Counted from the stretch's first letter, positions 25,941-35,303 are shown. The stretch is DNA of 64,000 bases from CAIWHR01 sp963724975 (GCA_963724975.1 CAVRXB010000003.1:558001-622000), one strand, 5' to 3'. Numbers and translations: made by a program. Notes: generated from the sequence alone by a model not told the origin.

Positions 25941-27052
25941 TGCGGCGCGGTCGTTCCGATTTCTTCGAGCAGGGCGATGACGGCGGCGGAAGCCCGCTCC
26001 TGCGGCAGCGTCACGAGGCAGTCGGAAATGTTGCTGCCGCCGCAGCCGTTGAGATGGCACGGCCTGCATGGATGCGCGGACGACGCGACGACGCGATGTG
26101 GCACGCGCCAGGGACCCCAGACGCGCTCGTCGCTCGGGCCGAACCACGCGACGACCGGCGTGCCCGCGGCCGACGCGAGATGCATCGGCGCGGTGTCGCA
26201 GCCGACAAAAAGTCGCGCCGAAGCGATCAGCGCCGAAAGCTCGGCCATCGTCAACTGCCCGGTAAGGTCGACGATCGGTGCCGTGAGCGCTGCCTTGATT
26301 GTATTGACGAGCGGCGCTTCAGCCGGATCCGGCGCGCCGGTCATGACGAGAGGGAAGCCCAATGCAGCGATGCGATCGAGCAGCGCGGCCGTCGGCGCCG
26401 CGGGCCAGCATTTGAACAGCCAGCGCGAGCCCGGATGGATCAGCACAAAGCGCCCGCGCGCAAGTCCATGCGTCGCGAGCAGCGCGGCGACGCGCTTTTC
26501 GGCATCGAGACCGGGAACGTGGACGAGTTTTTTTTCGTTTTCCTCGGGCCAGATGCCGATCCGGCGCAGCGCGTCGAGGTCGGCTTCGACGACGTGGCGC
26601 GGCGTCGATTGCGGCAGCGGGTAGCGATGGGTGAAGCAGCGGCGCCAGAACCTACCCGATCGCGCGCGCTCGGGCGCTACGCCCCAGCGGGCACCGGCGA
26701 TGAGCGTCAACCAGGCGCCACGCGGATGTTCGGTGAGGTGCACGACAAGGTCATAGTGGCGCGATCGCAAGGTGCGCCAAAGCCGGCCATCGCCGATGAG
26801 TTGCGCTACGGGACCGCGATCCTTGATGTTGCGATCGATCGTATGGAGGATCGAGATGGCCGGATGCCGCTCGAGCATCGGCGCGGTCTCCTTGTAGACG
26901 AGGGCATCGACCTCGGCGTGCGGCGCAGCGCGCTTTAGCACCGTGAAAACCGGCGAGGCCATCAATACGTCGCCGTGGTGCCGGAGCTTGATTACCAATG
27001 CGCGGTGGACGCGGGAGAGGTCGATCGCGTCGTCGACGGCCGGCGGAATCAT
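25937..27052 (-). CDS. glycosyltransferase family 9 (heptosyltransferase III-like)
   Basis: 371 aa from ATG 27052. N-terminal ALVIKLRHHGDVLMASPVF is the GT9 signature (GD+ catalytic Asp region). The C-terminal half has IHPGSRWLFKCWP and FVGCDTAPMHLASAAGTPVVAWFGPSDERVWGPW, with paired Cys (CRPCHLNGCGGSNISDC) as in RfaQ-type enzymes. It adds heptose to the LPS inner core. The open frame continues upstream into a repeat, so 27052 is the sensible start. Confidence 0.9.
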   Translation of the reverse strand: MIPPAVDDAIDLSRVHRALVIKLRHHGDVLMASPVFTVLKRAAPHAEVDALVYKETAPMLERHPAISILHTIDRNIKDRGPVAQLIGDGRLWRTLRSRHYDLVVHLTEHPRGAWLTLIAGARWGVAPERARSGRFWRRCFTHRYPLPQSTPRHVVEADLDALRRIGIWPEENEKKLVHVPGLDAEKRVAALLATHGLARGRFVLIHPGSRWLFKCWPAAPTAALLDRIAALGFPLVMTGAPDPAEAPLVNTIKAALTAPIVDLTGQLTMAELSALIASARLFVGCDTAPMHLASAAGTPVVAWFGPSDERVWGPWRVPHRVVASSAHPCRPCHLNGCGGSNISDCLVTLPQERASAAVIALLEEIGTTAPQ

Positions 27053-27072
27053 GCGGGCAACGATAGCAGAAC

Positions 27073-27150
27073 TGAGCGCCGCCGGGCCGCCCCAAGGCGC
27101 TCGCCCCCTTGGGGGATGTCGCGCAGCGACTTCGGGGGGAGGCGCGATGC
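27073..27150 (+). repeat. GC-rich dispersed intergenic repeat, copy B
   Basis: Reads GCGCCGCCGGGCCGCCCCAA then a CCCCCTTGGGGG hairpin, followed by a diverged tail rich in CGGGGGGAGG. It occupies the gap between the VanZ-like and GT9 genes. Same orientation as copy A and opposite to copy C. Confidence 0.7.
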
Positions 27151-27152
27151 CA

Positions 27153-28259
27153 CTACGGGGTGCGCCCCCAATCCGGTTGTCCGGCGAGAACGAACAGGTA
27201 GGTACTCGCGACCACGGGCCACACGAGGAGCACGATGTGCGTGAGACCGTTGAAATTGAGCAAGTGGCCATACGACCAGGAAAACATGGACAGCGGCGCT
27301 CGCGCGAACAGCAGATCAGGCGCGAGCACTGCGGTCAGCAGCGACAAGAGCAGCGCAACGGTCGCGAAAGCGAGCTGCGCGGGTCGCGGCAGCGAGAGGG
27401 CCGCCAAAAGCAGGAGCGCACCGGCGGCGACACCGGTCGACACCCCTGGCGACAGCCAGTGCACCCATGCAGCGGGCTTCAATAGGATGACCGCCGCGAA
27501 GCCTTTGGCCAGAAGCGCAGCGCCAATCAGCAGCAGCACGGCGCCGCCCACGCTCTTTCGCTCGCGCAGGAGCAAAGACAGAAACAGCCCGACCCCGAGC
27601 AGCTGAAAGGCGCTGTGCGCGCCTTCGAGCAACGCAGCAGCGAGGTCGCTGTCGTATCGATTGAGGGTCCCCGTGGCGGCGCCGAATTCGGCGGACGGGT
27701 CGAACACGATCGCGAACAAAGGAATGCCCGGGTTCACCTGCACCGCAAGCCAGATGACGAGCAGCGCAAGCCCGAGATCGCCGATGTGACCGGAGACGAA
27801 CCAGCGCTCGCGCCACGACATCACGCCGCGCTTCGCGGCCGTCGAGCGCGCGAACACGACGGCAAAAAGACCACCGAGCGCAGCGCCTGCGGTATTGGAA
27901 ATAAAGTCGATTGCGTTGGCGTCGCGCGGCGGCACGAACATCTGCAACGATTCGAGCGTGAATGAGAGCGCCGCACCGGCGGCGATCGCCACCGAAAAGC
28001 GGCCGAGCGGCGGGCGGCGCCGCGGCACGAGCGCCACGAAAAACCCGAATGGCGCATACGAGACAACGTTGGCGATCACGTCGAAGCGCGTCCACCGCGG
28101 AGGCCATGACGCAAAGAGAAAGAAAGGCGTTCCCGGAGGCGGCGCGATCCACGGCGCGAACGGCTGCAGGCTCGCATAAACAATGGCGAGCCCGTAGAGT
28201 GCGACCAGGAAATGCGGCAGCAGCGACGGCGATCGCGGACCGATGAAGCGCTGCGGCAT
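27153..28259 (-). CDS. VanZ-like membrane protein
   Basis: 368 aa, mostly hydrophobic (about ten helices). The N-terminal 150 residues have the VanZ pattern: YASLQPFAPW, FDVIANVVSYAPFGFFVAL and FTLESLQMFVPPRDANAIDFISNTAGAALG. The C-terminal half is an additional membrane region without recognised motif. VanZ-domain proteins are frequent in polysaccharide loci; their role is not defined. Its gene lies upstream of the GT9/GT4 pair, which suggests a function in the same envelope pathway. Confidence 0.75.
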   Translation of the reverse strand: MPQRFIGPRSPSLLPHFLVALYGLAIVYASLQPFAPWIAPPPGTPFFLFASWPPRWTRFDVIANVVSYAPFGFFVALVPRRRPPLGRFSVAIAAGAALSFTLESLQMFVPPRDANAIDFISNTAGAALGGLFAVVFARSTAAKRGVMSWRERWFVSGHIGDLGLALLVIWLAVQVNPGIPLFAIVFDPSAEFGAATGTLNRYDSDLAAALLEGAHSAFQLLGVGLFLSLLLRERKSVGGAVLLLIGAALLAKGFAAVILLKPAAWVHWLSPGVSTGVAAGALLLLAALSLPRPAQLAFATVALLLSLLTAVLAPDLLFARAPLSMFSWSYGHLLNFNGLTHIVLLVWPVVASTYLFVLAGQPDWGRTP

Positions 28260-28276
28260 GGACGGCAGGCCGTGCG

Positions 28277-28894
28277 TCAGGGCGCCAACGCGAATCGTTT
28301 GCGCATGACGGTCAGGTTCTTGTGCTCGGCAAGCACTTCGAACCCGGCATTGCGAAAGAGCGACAAGGGCCCGTGATAGTGGTCGGTGGCGGCGGTACTG
28401 TCGCCGCTCTTGAAGGGAAATGCGTCGACGACGCGAATTCCGCGCGCTTCGAACGATGCCAGCGCTCCGGCGAGGAGCGCGCTCGCGACGCCGCGGTGAC
28501 GCCACCCGGGCGCGATGACGAAGCAGACGATCGCAGCGGCGTATTCCGGCGCGACCTCCTGCCGCGGCGGTGCTATCCCCATGCGGGCAAAGCAGTGCGG
28601 CAGCCTCACGATGGGCTGCGCGTTCAGCCAGCCCACAACTTCATCTGCGGAATACGCGAGAAAGCCGTCCATTTCCGCGGCCTCGATCCGCGCCGTCATC
28701 GCCGTGCGGTTGGCAACGCCGTCGAGGTTGTCCCACGCGATTGCCTTCGGTACATGGTAGAAATGGCAATAGCACTTTGCCCATTCCGGATTGTCGGCGA
28801 AGGCGGGCCCGCGCTCATGGTCGAAAAAGCGCAGGAAATCGTCGCGCCGCGCGGGCGTGAGCCGCTCGACGCCGATCTTCGCGGTCATCGCCAT
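28277..28894 (-). CDS. GNAT family N-acetyltransferase
   Basis: 205 aa from ATG 28894 (ATG 28888 equally good). Acetyl-CoA binding region IVCFVIAPGWRHRGVASALLAGAL (R/Q-x-x-G-x-A loop) near residue 130. The N-terminal WAKCYCHFYHVP and the AATDHYHGPLSLFRNAGFEV end are shared with a group of uncharacterised GNATs. Acceptor unknown. It starts 32 bp after the polyamine-binding protein stop and may be in that operon. Confidence 0.8.
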   Translation of the reverse strand: MAMTAKIGVERLTPARRDDFLRFFDHERGPAFADNPEWAKCYCHFYHVPKAIAWDNLDGVANRTAMTARIEAAEMDGFLAYSADEVVGWLNAQPIVRLPHCFARMGIAPPRQEVAPEYAAAIVCFVIAPGWRHRGVASALLAGALASFEARGIRVVDAFPFKSGDSTAATDHYHGPLSLFRNAGFEVLAEHKNLTVMRKRFALAP

Positions 28895-28926
28895 TGTCCT
28901 GTCCGCAAGCGCTGCCTTCGACTCGA

Positions 28927-29994
28927 TCAGCGCCCGGCCTTGATTTCCGTCCAAAGTTTGTTGCGCAACCGACGTTGCGCGGTGGTCAGGTCCTTCAGCT
29001 GCTCGAGTTTCGCTTGCACTGCCTTGTCCGGAAAGATTGCCGGGTTCTTGAGGAGCTCGGGTTTTATGAACTTGATCGCTTCCATGTTCGGGTTTCCGGA
29101 GCCGATCAGATTGGTGAGCTCGGCCGAGTTCTCGCCTTCGAGCATGAAGTTCATGAACTGGAACGCGAGGTCGGCACGCGGCGCGCCCTTCTGGATCACC
29201 ATGTTGTCGACGGCGAGCACCGCCCCTTCCTTCGGCATGCCCTGCAGGATCGTGAACTTGCGGCCCGCCGCCTTGGCGTCGAGGTTCGCCTGGAAGATGT
29301 CGTTCGAATACCCGTGGACGAGCCAGATGTTGCCGACGGTGAGCTCCTTGATGTACGACGACGCGTTGAACGCGGCCCAGTATGGTTTCGCTTTCTTGAT
29401 CACCGCGACAGCCTCGTCCCAGTGCTTCGGATCGACGTCATTGGCCGAGTAGCCGAGGTACTTGAGTGCAGCGGCAAATAGCTCGTTCGCGCTGTCGAGA
29501 ACGGTGATCCGCCCCTTCACTTTCTCCAGATATTTCGGATCGAAGATTACCGCCCACGTGTCGGTGGGGAGCCCAAGCTCCTTCATCTTCTCGGCGTTAT
29601 AGCCGATGATCGTCGTCGACATCGCGTAGGGGACCGAAAACTTGTTGCCGGGATCGAACGGCGTGTTGAGGTAGATGGGGTCGATGTTCTTCATGTTGGC
29701 GAGCTTCGCCTTGTCGATGGGCATCAGCTGGCCGCCCTTGATTAGCGCTTCCACCGCATTCGACGTCGGGACCATGACGTCGTAGCCCTTCGCGCCGGCG
29801 GCAAGCTTCGCAAGCAGTTCCTCGTTGTCCGAGTAGTACGTCTGGACGACCTCGCACTTGCAGGCGTCCTCGAAGCGCTTGACGGTTTCCGGCGCGATAT
29901 AGTTGTTCCAGTTGTAGAGGTGCAACTGGTCCTTCGCGGCGAGCGTGGGTGCGGCAAGGATGAGCGTGGCGATGAAGAGCGCGAATCGTTTCAT
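28927..29994 (-). CDS. polyamine ABC transporter, periplasmic binding protein (PotF/PotD-like)
   Basis: 355 aa. Signal peptide (FALFIATLILAAPTLA) and then LHLYNWNNYIAPETVKRFED, the characteristic start of putrescine/spermidine binding proteins. YSDNEELLAKLAAGAKGYDV and VPYAMSTTIIGYN are further family blocks. Periplasmic, it delivers putrescine or spermidine to the permeases encoded just upstream. Start fixed by GGAG 5 bp before ATG 29994; that GGAG overlaps the stop region of the permease gene, so expression is coupled. Confidence 0.9.
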   Translation of the reverse strand: MKRFALFIATLILAAPTLAAKDQLHLYNWNNYIAPETVKRFEDACKCEVVQTYYSDNEELLAKLAAGAKGYDVMVPTSNAVEALIKGGQLMPIDKAKLANMKNIDPIYLNTPFDPGNKFSVPYAMSTTIIGYNAEKMKELGLPTDTWAVIFDPKYLEKVKGRITVLDSANELFAAALKYLGYSANDVDPKHWDEAVAVIKKAKPYWAAFNASSYIKELTVGNIWLVHGYSNDIFQANLDAKAAGRKFTILQGMPKEGAVLAVDNMVIQKGAPRADLAFQFMNFMLEGENSAELTNLIGSGNPNMEAIKFIKPELLKNPAIFPDKAVQAKLEQLKDLTTAQRRLRNKLWTEIKAGR

Positions 29995-29996
29995 GA

Positions 29997-30776
29997 TTAC
30001 TCCTTGTCCGATTGCAGGAGACTCGGCGAGAGCCTGGAGGCGACGATGATGAGCGCCAAAGTCAGCAGCATCAAGAGTGTCGATATCGCATTGACTTCCG
30101 GCGTCACCGCGATCTTGATCATCGAGTAGATCTGCAGCGGCAGCGTCACCGTTCCGGCGCCGGCGGTGAAGAACGTGATCACGAAGTCGTCGATCGACAG
30201 CGTGAACGCCATCAGCGCGCCAGCGATCACGCCCGGCATGATAAGCGGCAAGGTGACATAGCGGAAAGCCTGCCACGGCGTCGCGCCGCAGTCCCGCGCC
30301 GCCTCGGTCAACGACTCGTCCATCCCGGCCAGGCGCGACCGGACCACGATGGCGACGAAGCCGATGCAAAAAGCGATGTGGGCGAGCGCCACCGAAACGA
30401 GGCCCAGCGTGAAGTTGAGCAGCACGAAAAAGATGAGCAGCGAGACGCCCATCAGGATCTCCGGTATCGCGATCGGCGCCAGCACGAGCAGCGACAGGAG
30501 CCGCATCGGATACCGATAAAGCGCGACACCGGCCATCGTGCCGAGCACGGTCGATACAAGGCTTGCGACGAGCCCGATCAGCAGCGAATTTCCGGCCGCG
30601 ACCAGCATGCCTTCGTTGTGGAACAGCTTGTCGTACCAGTCCAGCGTGAAACCGACCCACTCGGCATTGAGGCGCGAATCGTTGAACGAGTAGACGACGA
30701 CGATCGCAAGCGGGATGTACAAGAACGCGTAACCCGCGACTGCCGCTGCGACGAGGCCCGCCGATCGCCTACGCAC
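29997..30776 (-). CDS. polyamine ABC transporter permease (PotC/PotI-like)
   Basis: 259 aa from GTG 30776, supported by GGGGAGG 6 bp upstream and an 8-bp overlap with the preceding permease stop. Six helices and the EAA loop with EAARDCGATPWQAFRYVTLPLIMPG. Forms the membrane channel with the partner permease. Confidence 0.88.
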   Translation of the reverse strand: MRRRSAGLVAAAVAGYAFLYIPLAIVVVYSFNDSRLNAEWVGFTLDWYDKLFHNEGMLVAAGNSLLIGLVASLVSTVLGTMAGVALYRYPMRLLSLLVLAPIAIPEILMGVSLLIFFVLLNFTLGLVSVALAHIAFCIGFVAIVVRSRLAGMDESLTEAARDCGATPWQAFRYVTLPLIMPGVIAGALMAFTLSIDDFVITFFTAGAGTVTLPLQIYSMIKIAVTPEVNAISTLLMLLTLALIIVASRLSPSLLQSDKE

Positions 30777-31683
30777 GGGCTGCCTCCCCGCTCGACGGTG
30801 TGACAAGGCTACGCCGTCCGATCCACGCCGCGAGCCCGGCTAACACCAACGCCGAAATCGTCAGCACGATCGACAGTACGCTGCCAAACGGCCAGTCGCG
30901 CGTTTCGAGAAACTGCTGCTTGATGAGGTTGCCGATCAGCGTGTCGTCCGGGCCGCCAAGGATATCGGGGATTGCGAAGATGCCGAGCGCCGGAATGAAC
31001 ACGAGCGCGGCGCCGGCATAGACCCCGGGTAACGACAGCGGAAACGTGATCCGCCAGAACCGCTGCCACGCGCCGGCGCCCAAATCCTGCGCCGCGTCGA
31101 GCAGCGATGGATCGTGTTTCTCGAGATTCGCATAAAGCGGTAACACCATGAACGGCAGATGCACATAAACGAGGCAGACGAGCACTGCAAACGAGCTGAA
31201 CAGGAGCGGCACGGGCTCGTGGCCGAACCAGGCGAGCATTCCGTTGACGCCGCGCGCGAGCGCCGCCTGCGGCCCGAGAATGATCATCCATGCGTAGATG
31301 CGAATGAGGAAATTGCTCCAGAACGGAAGAATCACGAGGAGCAGCAGGAGATCGCGGTATTTCTTCGGGCTCTTGGCGACGAGAGTCGCCAACGGATAGG
31401 CGATGACGAGGCAGAGGAATGTGGTCACGAGCGCGTAGACGATCGATTTCAGGAACACCGCGGCGTAGACGGTCTCGGTAAAAAAACGTACATAGCTTTC
31501 GGCGTTGAGGTCGAGCTTGCCCGCTTCGTCGACGAGCGGAGCGAGGCCGCCGAATTCGCCGGGCGTGCGAAATGACGCCAGCACCATGATCAACGTCGGC
31601 ACCGCGAAAAAGATGACGAGATACAGCAGCGGCGGTCCGCTGACGAGCCACTTGCCGACGTGCCGTTCCTTGCGCGCAGCCAT
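30769..31683 (-). CDS. polyamine ABC transporter permease (PotB/PotH-like)
   Basis: 304 aa with six helices. The conserved block is DAAQDLGAGAWQRFWRITFPLSLPG (EAA loop contacting the ATPase), and the PotB-type IRIYAWMIILG is also present. It starts 71 bp after the ATPase gene stop. Inner-membrane partner of the PotC/PotI-like subunit. Confidence 0.9.
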   Translation of the reverse strand: MAARKERHVGKWLVSGPPLLYLVIFFAVPTLIMVLASFRTPGEFGGLAPLVDEAGKLDLNAESYVRFFTETVYAAVFLKSIVYALVTTFLCLVIAYPLATLVAKSPKKYRDLLLLLVILPFWSNFLIRIYAWMIILGPQAALARGVNGMLAWFGHEPVPLLFSSFAVLVCLVYVHLPFMVLPLYANLEKHDPSLLDAAQDLGAGAWQRFWRITFPLSLPGVYAGAALVFIPALGIFAIPDILGGPDDTLIGNLIKQQFLETRDWPFGSVLSIVLTISALVLAGLAAWIGRRSLVTPSSGEAARA

Positions 31684-31754
31684 GGATTATTCGCGCCCTT
31701 GCCCGGCTCGCACGGGCGTCCTCGATCCCTGGCTCGTTATCACGCCCGCCTCGC

Positions 31755-32840
31755 TCACTCGGCGATAAAGTGGCCGGCCGCGACCGGCCAGCTGATCTCG
31801 ACCGCGTCGCCGGCCTCGAAAAACTTGGCGCGGCCGGTCGCCGAATTGGCGAGCAGCGCCTCGACCTTCTGTCCGCCCGGCGTGTCGACGCGGTAGACGG
31901 TCACGTCGCCCATGTAGAGAAGCTCGGCGACGGTGCCACGGAAGCGATTGTCCGGCGTGTCCGCCGTTGCTTCGGCGCCGATCCTGATCATCTCGGGGCG
32001 CAACGCGACGGTGGCCGGGCTGCCCGGGGCCAGCGCAGACGCGGCGGCCACACGAACCGCGCCCAGGCCGGCGACGTCCACGGTCACGATGCCACCGGCG
32101 TTGGCCGCGACCGGACCCGACAGCAGGTTGCAATGGCCGATGAAGTCGGCGACGAAGCGCGACTTCGGGAAGCCGTAAATCCGGGAGGGCTCGTCCAGTT
32201 GTTCGACGCGCCCCGCGTTCATGACGGCGATACGATGCGACAGCGCGAGCGCCTCCGTCTGGTCGTGCGTGACGTAGACGAACGTGATGCCGACGTCCTT
32301 TTGCAGATTGATGAGTTCGATCTGCATCTCCTCGCGCAGCTTCGCATCGAGCGCCGCGAGCGGTTCGTCCAGCAGTAGCACGGTCGGGTGCGTCACCAGC
32401 GCGCGCGCGATGGCCACACGCTGCTTCTGTCCGCCGGAGAGCTCGTGCGGATAGCGCTTGCCGAAACCGACGAGGCGAACGTCTTCGAGCGCGGCCGCGA
32501 CCTTGGGCGCGATCTCGCGCTCCTCTGTCTTCGCCATCTGCAGCGGAAACGCGACATTGCCTTCAACTGTCATGTGCGGGAACAGCGCGTAGCTCTGGAA
32601 CACGGTCCGAACCGGACGTGCCTCGGGCGGACTATCCGAGAGGTCCTTCCCGTCGAGCAAGATGCTGCCGCCATCCGGGAGATCGAACCCCGCGATCATC
32701 CGCAACAGAGTCGTTTTGCCGCAGCCGGAGGGACCGAGAAGCGTAAAGAATTCGCCGGCCTCGATTGCCAGGCTGACGCCGTCGACGGCCACGAATTCGC
32801 CGAACCGGCGCGTCACGTTCTTGATTTCGAGGAGCGCCAT
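31755..32840 (-). CDS. polyamine ABC transporter ATPase (PotA/PotG-like)
   Basis: 361 aa. Walker A GPSGCGKTT, signature LSGGQKQRVAIARAL, Walker B VLLLDEPLAALD, then the C-terminal TOBE domain (about 240 onward). First gene of the four-gene transporter operon. A TAAAAT on the minus strand at 32867-32872 could be its -10 box, 27 bp upstream, with no clear -35. Confidence 0.92.
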   Translation of the reverse strand: MALLEIKNVTRRFGEFVAVDGVSLAIEAGEFFTLLGPSGCGKTTLLRMIAGFDLPDGGSILLDGKDLSDSPPEARPVRTVFQSYALFPHMTVEGNVAFPLQMAKTEEREIAPKVAAALEDVRLVGFGKRYPHELSGGQKQRVAIARALVTHPTVLLLDEPLAALDAKLREEMQIELINLQKDVGITFVYVTHDQTEALALSHRIAVMNAGRVEQLDEPSRIYGFPKSRFVADFIGHCNLLSGPVAANAGGIVTVDVAGLGAVRVAAASALAPGSPATVALRPEMIRIGAEATADTPDNRFRGTVAELLYMGDVTVYRVDTPGGQKVEALLANSATGRAKFFEAGDAVEISWPVAAGHFIAE

Positions 32841-32968
32841 CGGATGGGCGAGTATTTAAGCGGCGGATTTTAGCCCAAAACCCCGCGATCCCCACGGTTG
32901 CCCGGCATCGCGCGATTGCGGACCGGAATAGTCGCGGTCCACGCGGCGAATGTCGGTCGTTTGGCGTA

Positions 32969-33757
32969 ATGCAGATCGGGAGCGCCCGGTCTAGATTCGG
33001 ATCCGTGCCCGATTCATCGCAACCATTACCTTTGCTCCACGCGCTGCGCCAACGCTCGGCCGCGGTGCGCGACCAAAACGCGCAGGCGCAACCAGCACGC
33101 ACGGGCAGCCCGCGGGAGGTCGACCGTCGATTGCTGCAAGCGTTTCGCTGGCTCGACGAAGCGCTTGGACATCTCGACGTGATTCGTCCGGTCGTCGCTC
33201 ACCGGTTTTCTCTGGGCGGCGTGCTCACTATCGCGACACCGCGCTACGACCGCGGCTTCGTTTCGTGCCGCCGAACGTCGATCGCCGGGTTCGAGCTCAT
33301 CGAGCGCATCGAACTCTATTACCGAATGACCAACGACGAGCCCATCCGCGTTGAAGTGCAGCCCGGCGCCGCAGCTGCGATGGAGGATCGCCTGCGCGCC
33401 GCGCAACTCGACTTTCACTATCGGATCGAGCACGATGAAAAGCGGCAAACCCGGCGCGGCGTCTTCACCGTCACGCAAGCCGTCATGGCAGTGGTCCGCT
33501 TCGTTGCGGATTACGAGCGCGGCATCGTGTCGGCGATGCTGCGCAACGTCGATCGCTTCGAACCGGTCACGCTTACGTTCGCCTCATCCGAGATCGCCGA
33601 ACCCGCACTCGAAGATCTCGTGCGGCTGATGATGGGCGAAGCGAACTCCTTCCTGAAGCGGGCCCCGCTGGCGGGTGTGGGCGCGGGTTCGCAAGCGATG
33701 GCCCGCGCGACGCCGACGTCGCTTTCGCCGTCGCGCTATCGAGCGGGCGCGACGTGA
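32969..33757 (+). CDS. conserved-looking protein of unknown function
   Basis: 262 aa from ATG 32969 (GTG 33005 also possible, 250 aa). No membrane segment or signal. Features: alternating charged strands such as GFELIERIELYYRMTNDEPIRVEV, and an Arg-rich IEHDEKRQTRRGVFTV. No family was recognised. Codon use matches the neighbours, and it is convergent with ubiB with a 14-bp gap, so it is likely a real gene. Confidence 0.65.
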   Translation: MQIGSARSRFGSVPDSSQPLPLLHALRQRSAAVRDQNAQAQPARTGSPREVDRRLLQAFRWLDEALGHLDVIRPVVAHRFSLGGVLTIATPRYDRGFVSCRRTSIAGFELIERIELYYRMTNDEPIRVEVQPGAAAAMEDRLRAAQLDFHYRIEHDEKRQTRRGVFTVTQAVMAVVRFVADYERGIVSAMLRNVDRFEPVTLTFASSEIAEPALEDLVRLMMGEANSFLKRAPLAGVGAGSQAMARATPTSLSPSRYRAGAT

Positions 33758-33770
33758 TGGCAGGCAAGGA

Positions 33771-35303
33771 TTAGAACGGTCGCAGCAGCAGCAGGACGAC
33801 GGCCACCGTGAGGAGCACCGCGACGAAGGCGAGGAGCCGATTGCGCGCGCGTTGTTGGGCCGCGAGCTCACGCATCGCTTCCTCCGTCGACGGTGGCCGC
33901 GCGAGCAGCCATTGGTGAAAAAGCCGCGGCAATTCAGGCAGCGCGGCGACGATATAGGGTACCTCGGAGATCAGCCGGCGGCGCAGCGATGCGGGGCCGA
34001 TCTGGTCTTCCATCCAGCGCTCGAGGAAGGGCTTGGCAGTGGTCCACAGATCCAGATTCGGATCGAGCTGGCGGCCGAGTCCCTCGACGTTGAGCAGCGT
34101 CTTCTGCAAGAGCACGAGCTGCGGCTGGATCTCGACCGAAAATCGCCGCGATGCACGAAAGAGCTGCATCAACACGCGGCCGAGCGATATCTGTGACAGC
34201 GGCCGGTCGAACACCGGCTCCAGCACGACGCGGATCTCCGATTCGAGCTCGTCGACGCGCGTGCCGGGCGGCACCCATCCGGATTCGAGATGCGCGGTCG
34301 CCACCCGGCGGTAGTCGCGGCGAAAGAACGCCAGGAAGTTCTGCGCAAGGTAGCTCTTGTCAGTATCGGACAACGTACCCATGATCCCGAAATCCATCGC
34401 GATGTACTTGCCGAAATGGATACCGTCGGTCGCAACGAAGATGTTGCCTGGATGCATGTCGGCGTGAAAATAGCCGTCGCGAAACACCTGCGTGAAAAAG
34501 AGCTCGACGCCGGCACGCGCGAGCCGCTTCAGGTCGACGCCGGCGTCGATCAGCCGGTCGACCTGTCCGATCGGAATGCCGGACATCCGTTCCATCACCA
34601 TCACCTCGCTGCCGCACCAGTCCCAGTGCACCTCCGGGACCAGCAACAGCGGCGAGTGGTGGAAATTGCGACGGAGCTGCGAGCAGTTGGCAGCTTCGCG
34701 GGACAGATCGAGCTCGTCGGCGAGCGTCTTCTCGAATTCGGCGACGACGGCGCGGGGTTTGAGGCGCTTGCCGTCGGACCAGAGCTTCTCGACCAGCGTC
34801 GCGCCGACCTGAAGGAGCGAAATGTCCTTGTCGATCACCTGCGCGATGTTGGGCCGCAACACCTTGACCGCGACCTCGGTTCCGTCCGGCAGCTCGGCGA
34901 AATGCACTTGCGCGACCGACGCGCTCGCCACGGGTACGCGATCGAACGTCCTGAACACCTCGTTGACGGGCTTTCCGTAAACCCGGGCAAGCGTTGCAAT
35001 CACTTCGTCCGAAGAAAAGGGCGGCACGCGATCCTGCAGCCGAGCAAGCTCGTCGGCGATGTCGAGCGGGATCAAGTCCCGCCTCGTCGAAAGCATCTGC
35101 CCGAACTTGACGAAGATCGGACCGAGATCTTCGAGCGCAAGGCGCAGCCGCATGGCTCGCGGCGTCGATGTATCGCGCCAAAACGTGAGCGCGTGCGCCA
35201 TCGGCCGCACCGCGCGAAACCGCTCGTGGCCGGTCAGAAACTCGTCGAGCCCGTATTTCAGCACGACGCGAACGATCCTCGCGAGCCGCAGGAGGCGCAT
35301 CAT
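33771..35303 (-). CDS. ubiB: ubiquinone biosynthesis regulatory kinase UbiB
   Basis: 510 aa, atypical protein-kinase-like (ABC1/COQ8 family) ATPase needed for ubiquinone biosynthesis. Seen: KFGQ motif (FVKFGQMLSTRRDLIP), Ala-rich loop VASASVAQVHFA, AVKVLRP lysine, YFHADMHPGNIFV and MDFGIMGTL (DFG). There are two C-terminal membrane helices (LLAFVAVLLTVAVVLLLL). Inner-membrane located. Belongs to the ubiE-ubiJ-ubiB neighbourhood, here interrupted by two unrelated genes. Confidence 0.95.
   Translation of the reverse strand: MMRLLRLARIVRVVLKYGLDEFLTGHERFRAVRPMAHALTFWRDTSTPRAMRLRLALEDLGPIFVKFGQMLSTRRDLIPLDIADELARLQDRVPPFSSDEVIATLARVYGKPVNEVFRTFDRVPVASASVAQVHFAELPDGTEVAVKVLRPNIAQVIDKDISLLQVGATLVEKLWSDGKRLKPRAVVAEFEKTLADELDLSREAANCSQLRRNFHHSPLLLVPEVHWDWCGSEVMVMERMSGIPIGQVDRLIDAGVDLKRLARAGVELFFTQVFRDGYFHADMHPGNIFVATDGIHFGKYIAMDFGIMGTLSDTDKSYLAQNFLAFFRRDYRRVATAHLESGWVPPGTRVDELESEIRVVLEPVFDRPLSQISLGRVLMQLFRASRRFSVEIQPQLVLLQKTLLNVEGLGRQLDPNLDLWTTAKPFLERWMEDQIGPASLRRRLISEVPYIVAALPELPRLFHQWLLARPPSTEEAMRELAAQQRARNRLLAFVAVLLTVAVVLLLLRPF

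Noticed and set aside
24852..26624. 590-codon plus-strand frame across two glycosyltransferases
   Set aside because: Spans a gene junction on the other strand and shows no family features.
18593..28259. Exosortase/PEP-CTERM exopolysaccharide locus, suggested by AsnB, GT4 and VanZ-like genes
   Set aside because: No exosortase, chain-length regulator or PEP-CTERM protein was seen; MsbA, WaaL and GT9 favour LPS.
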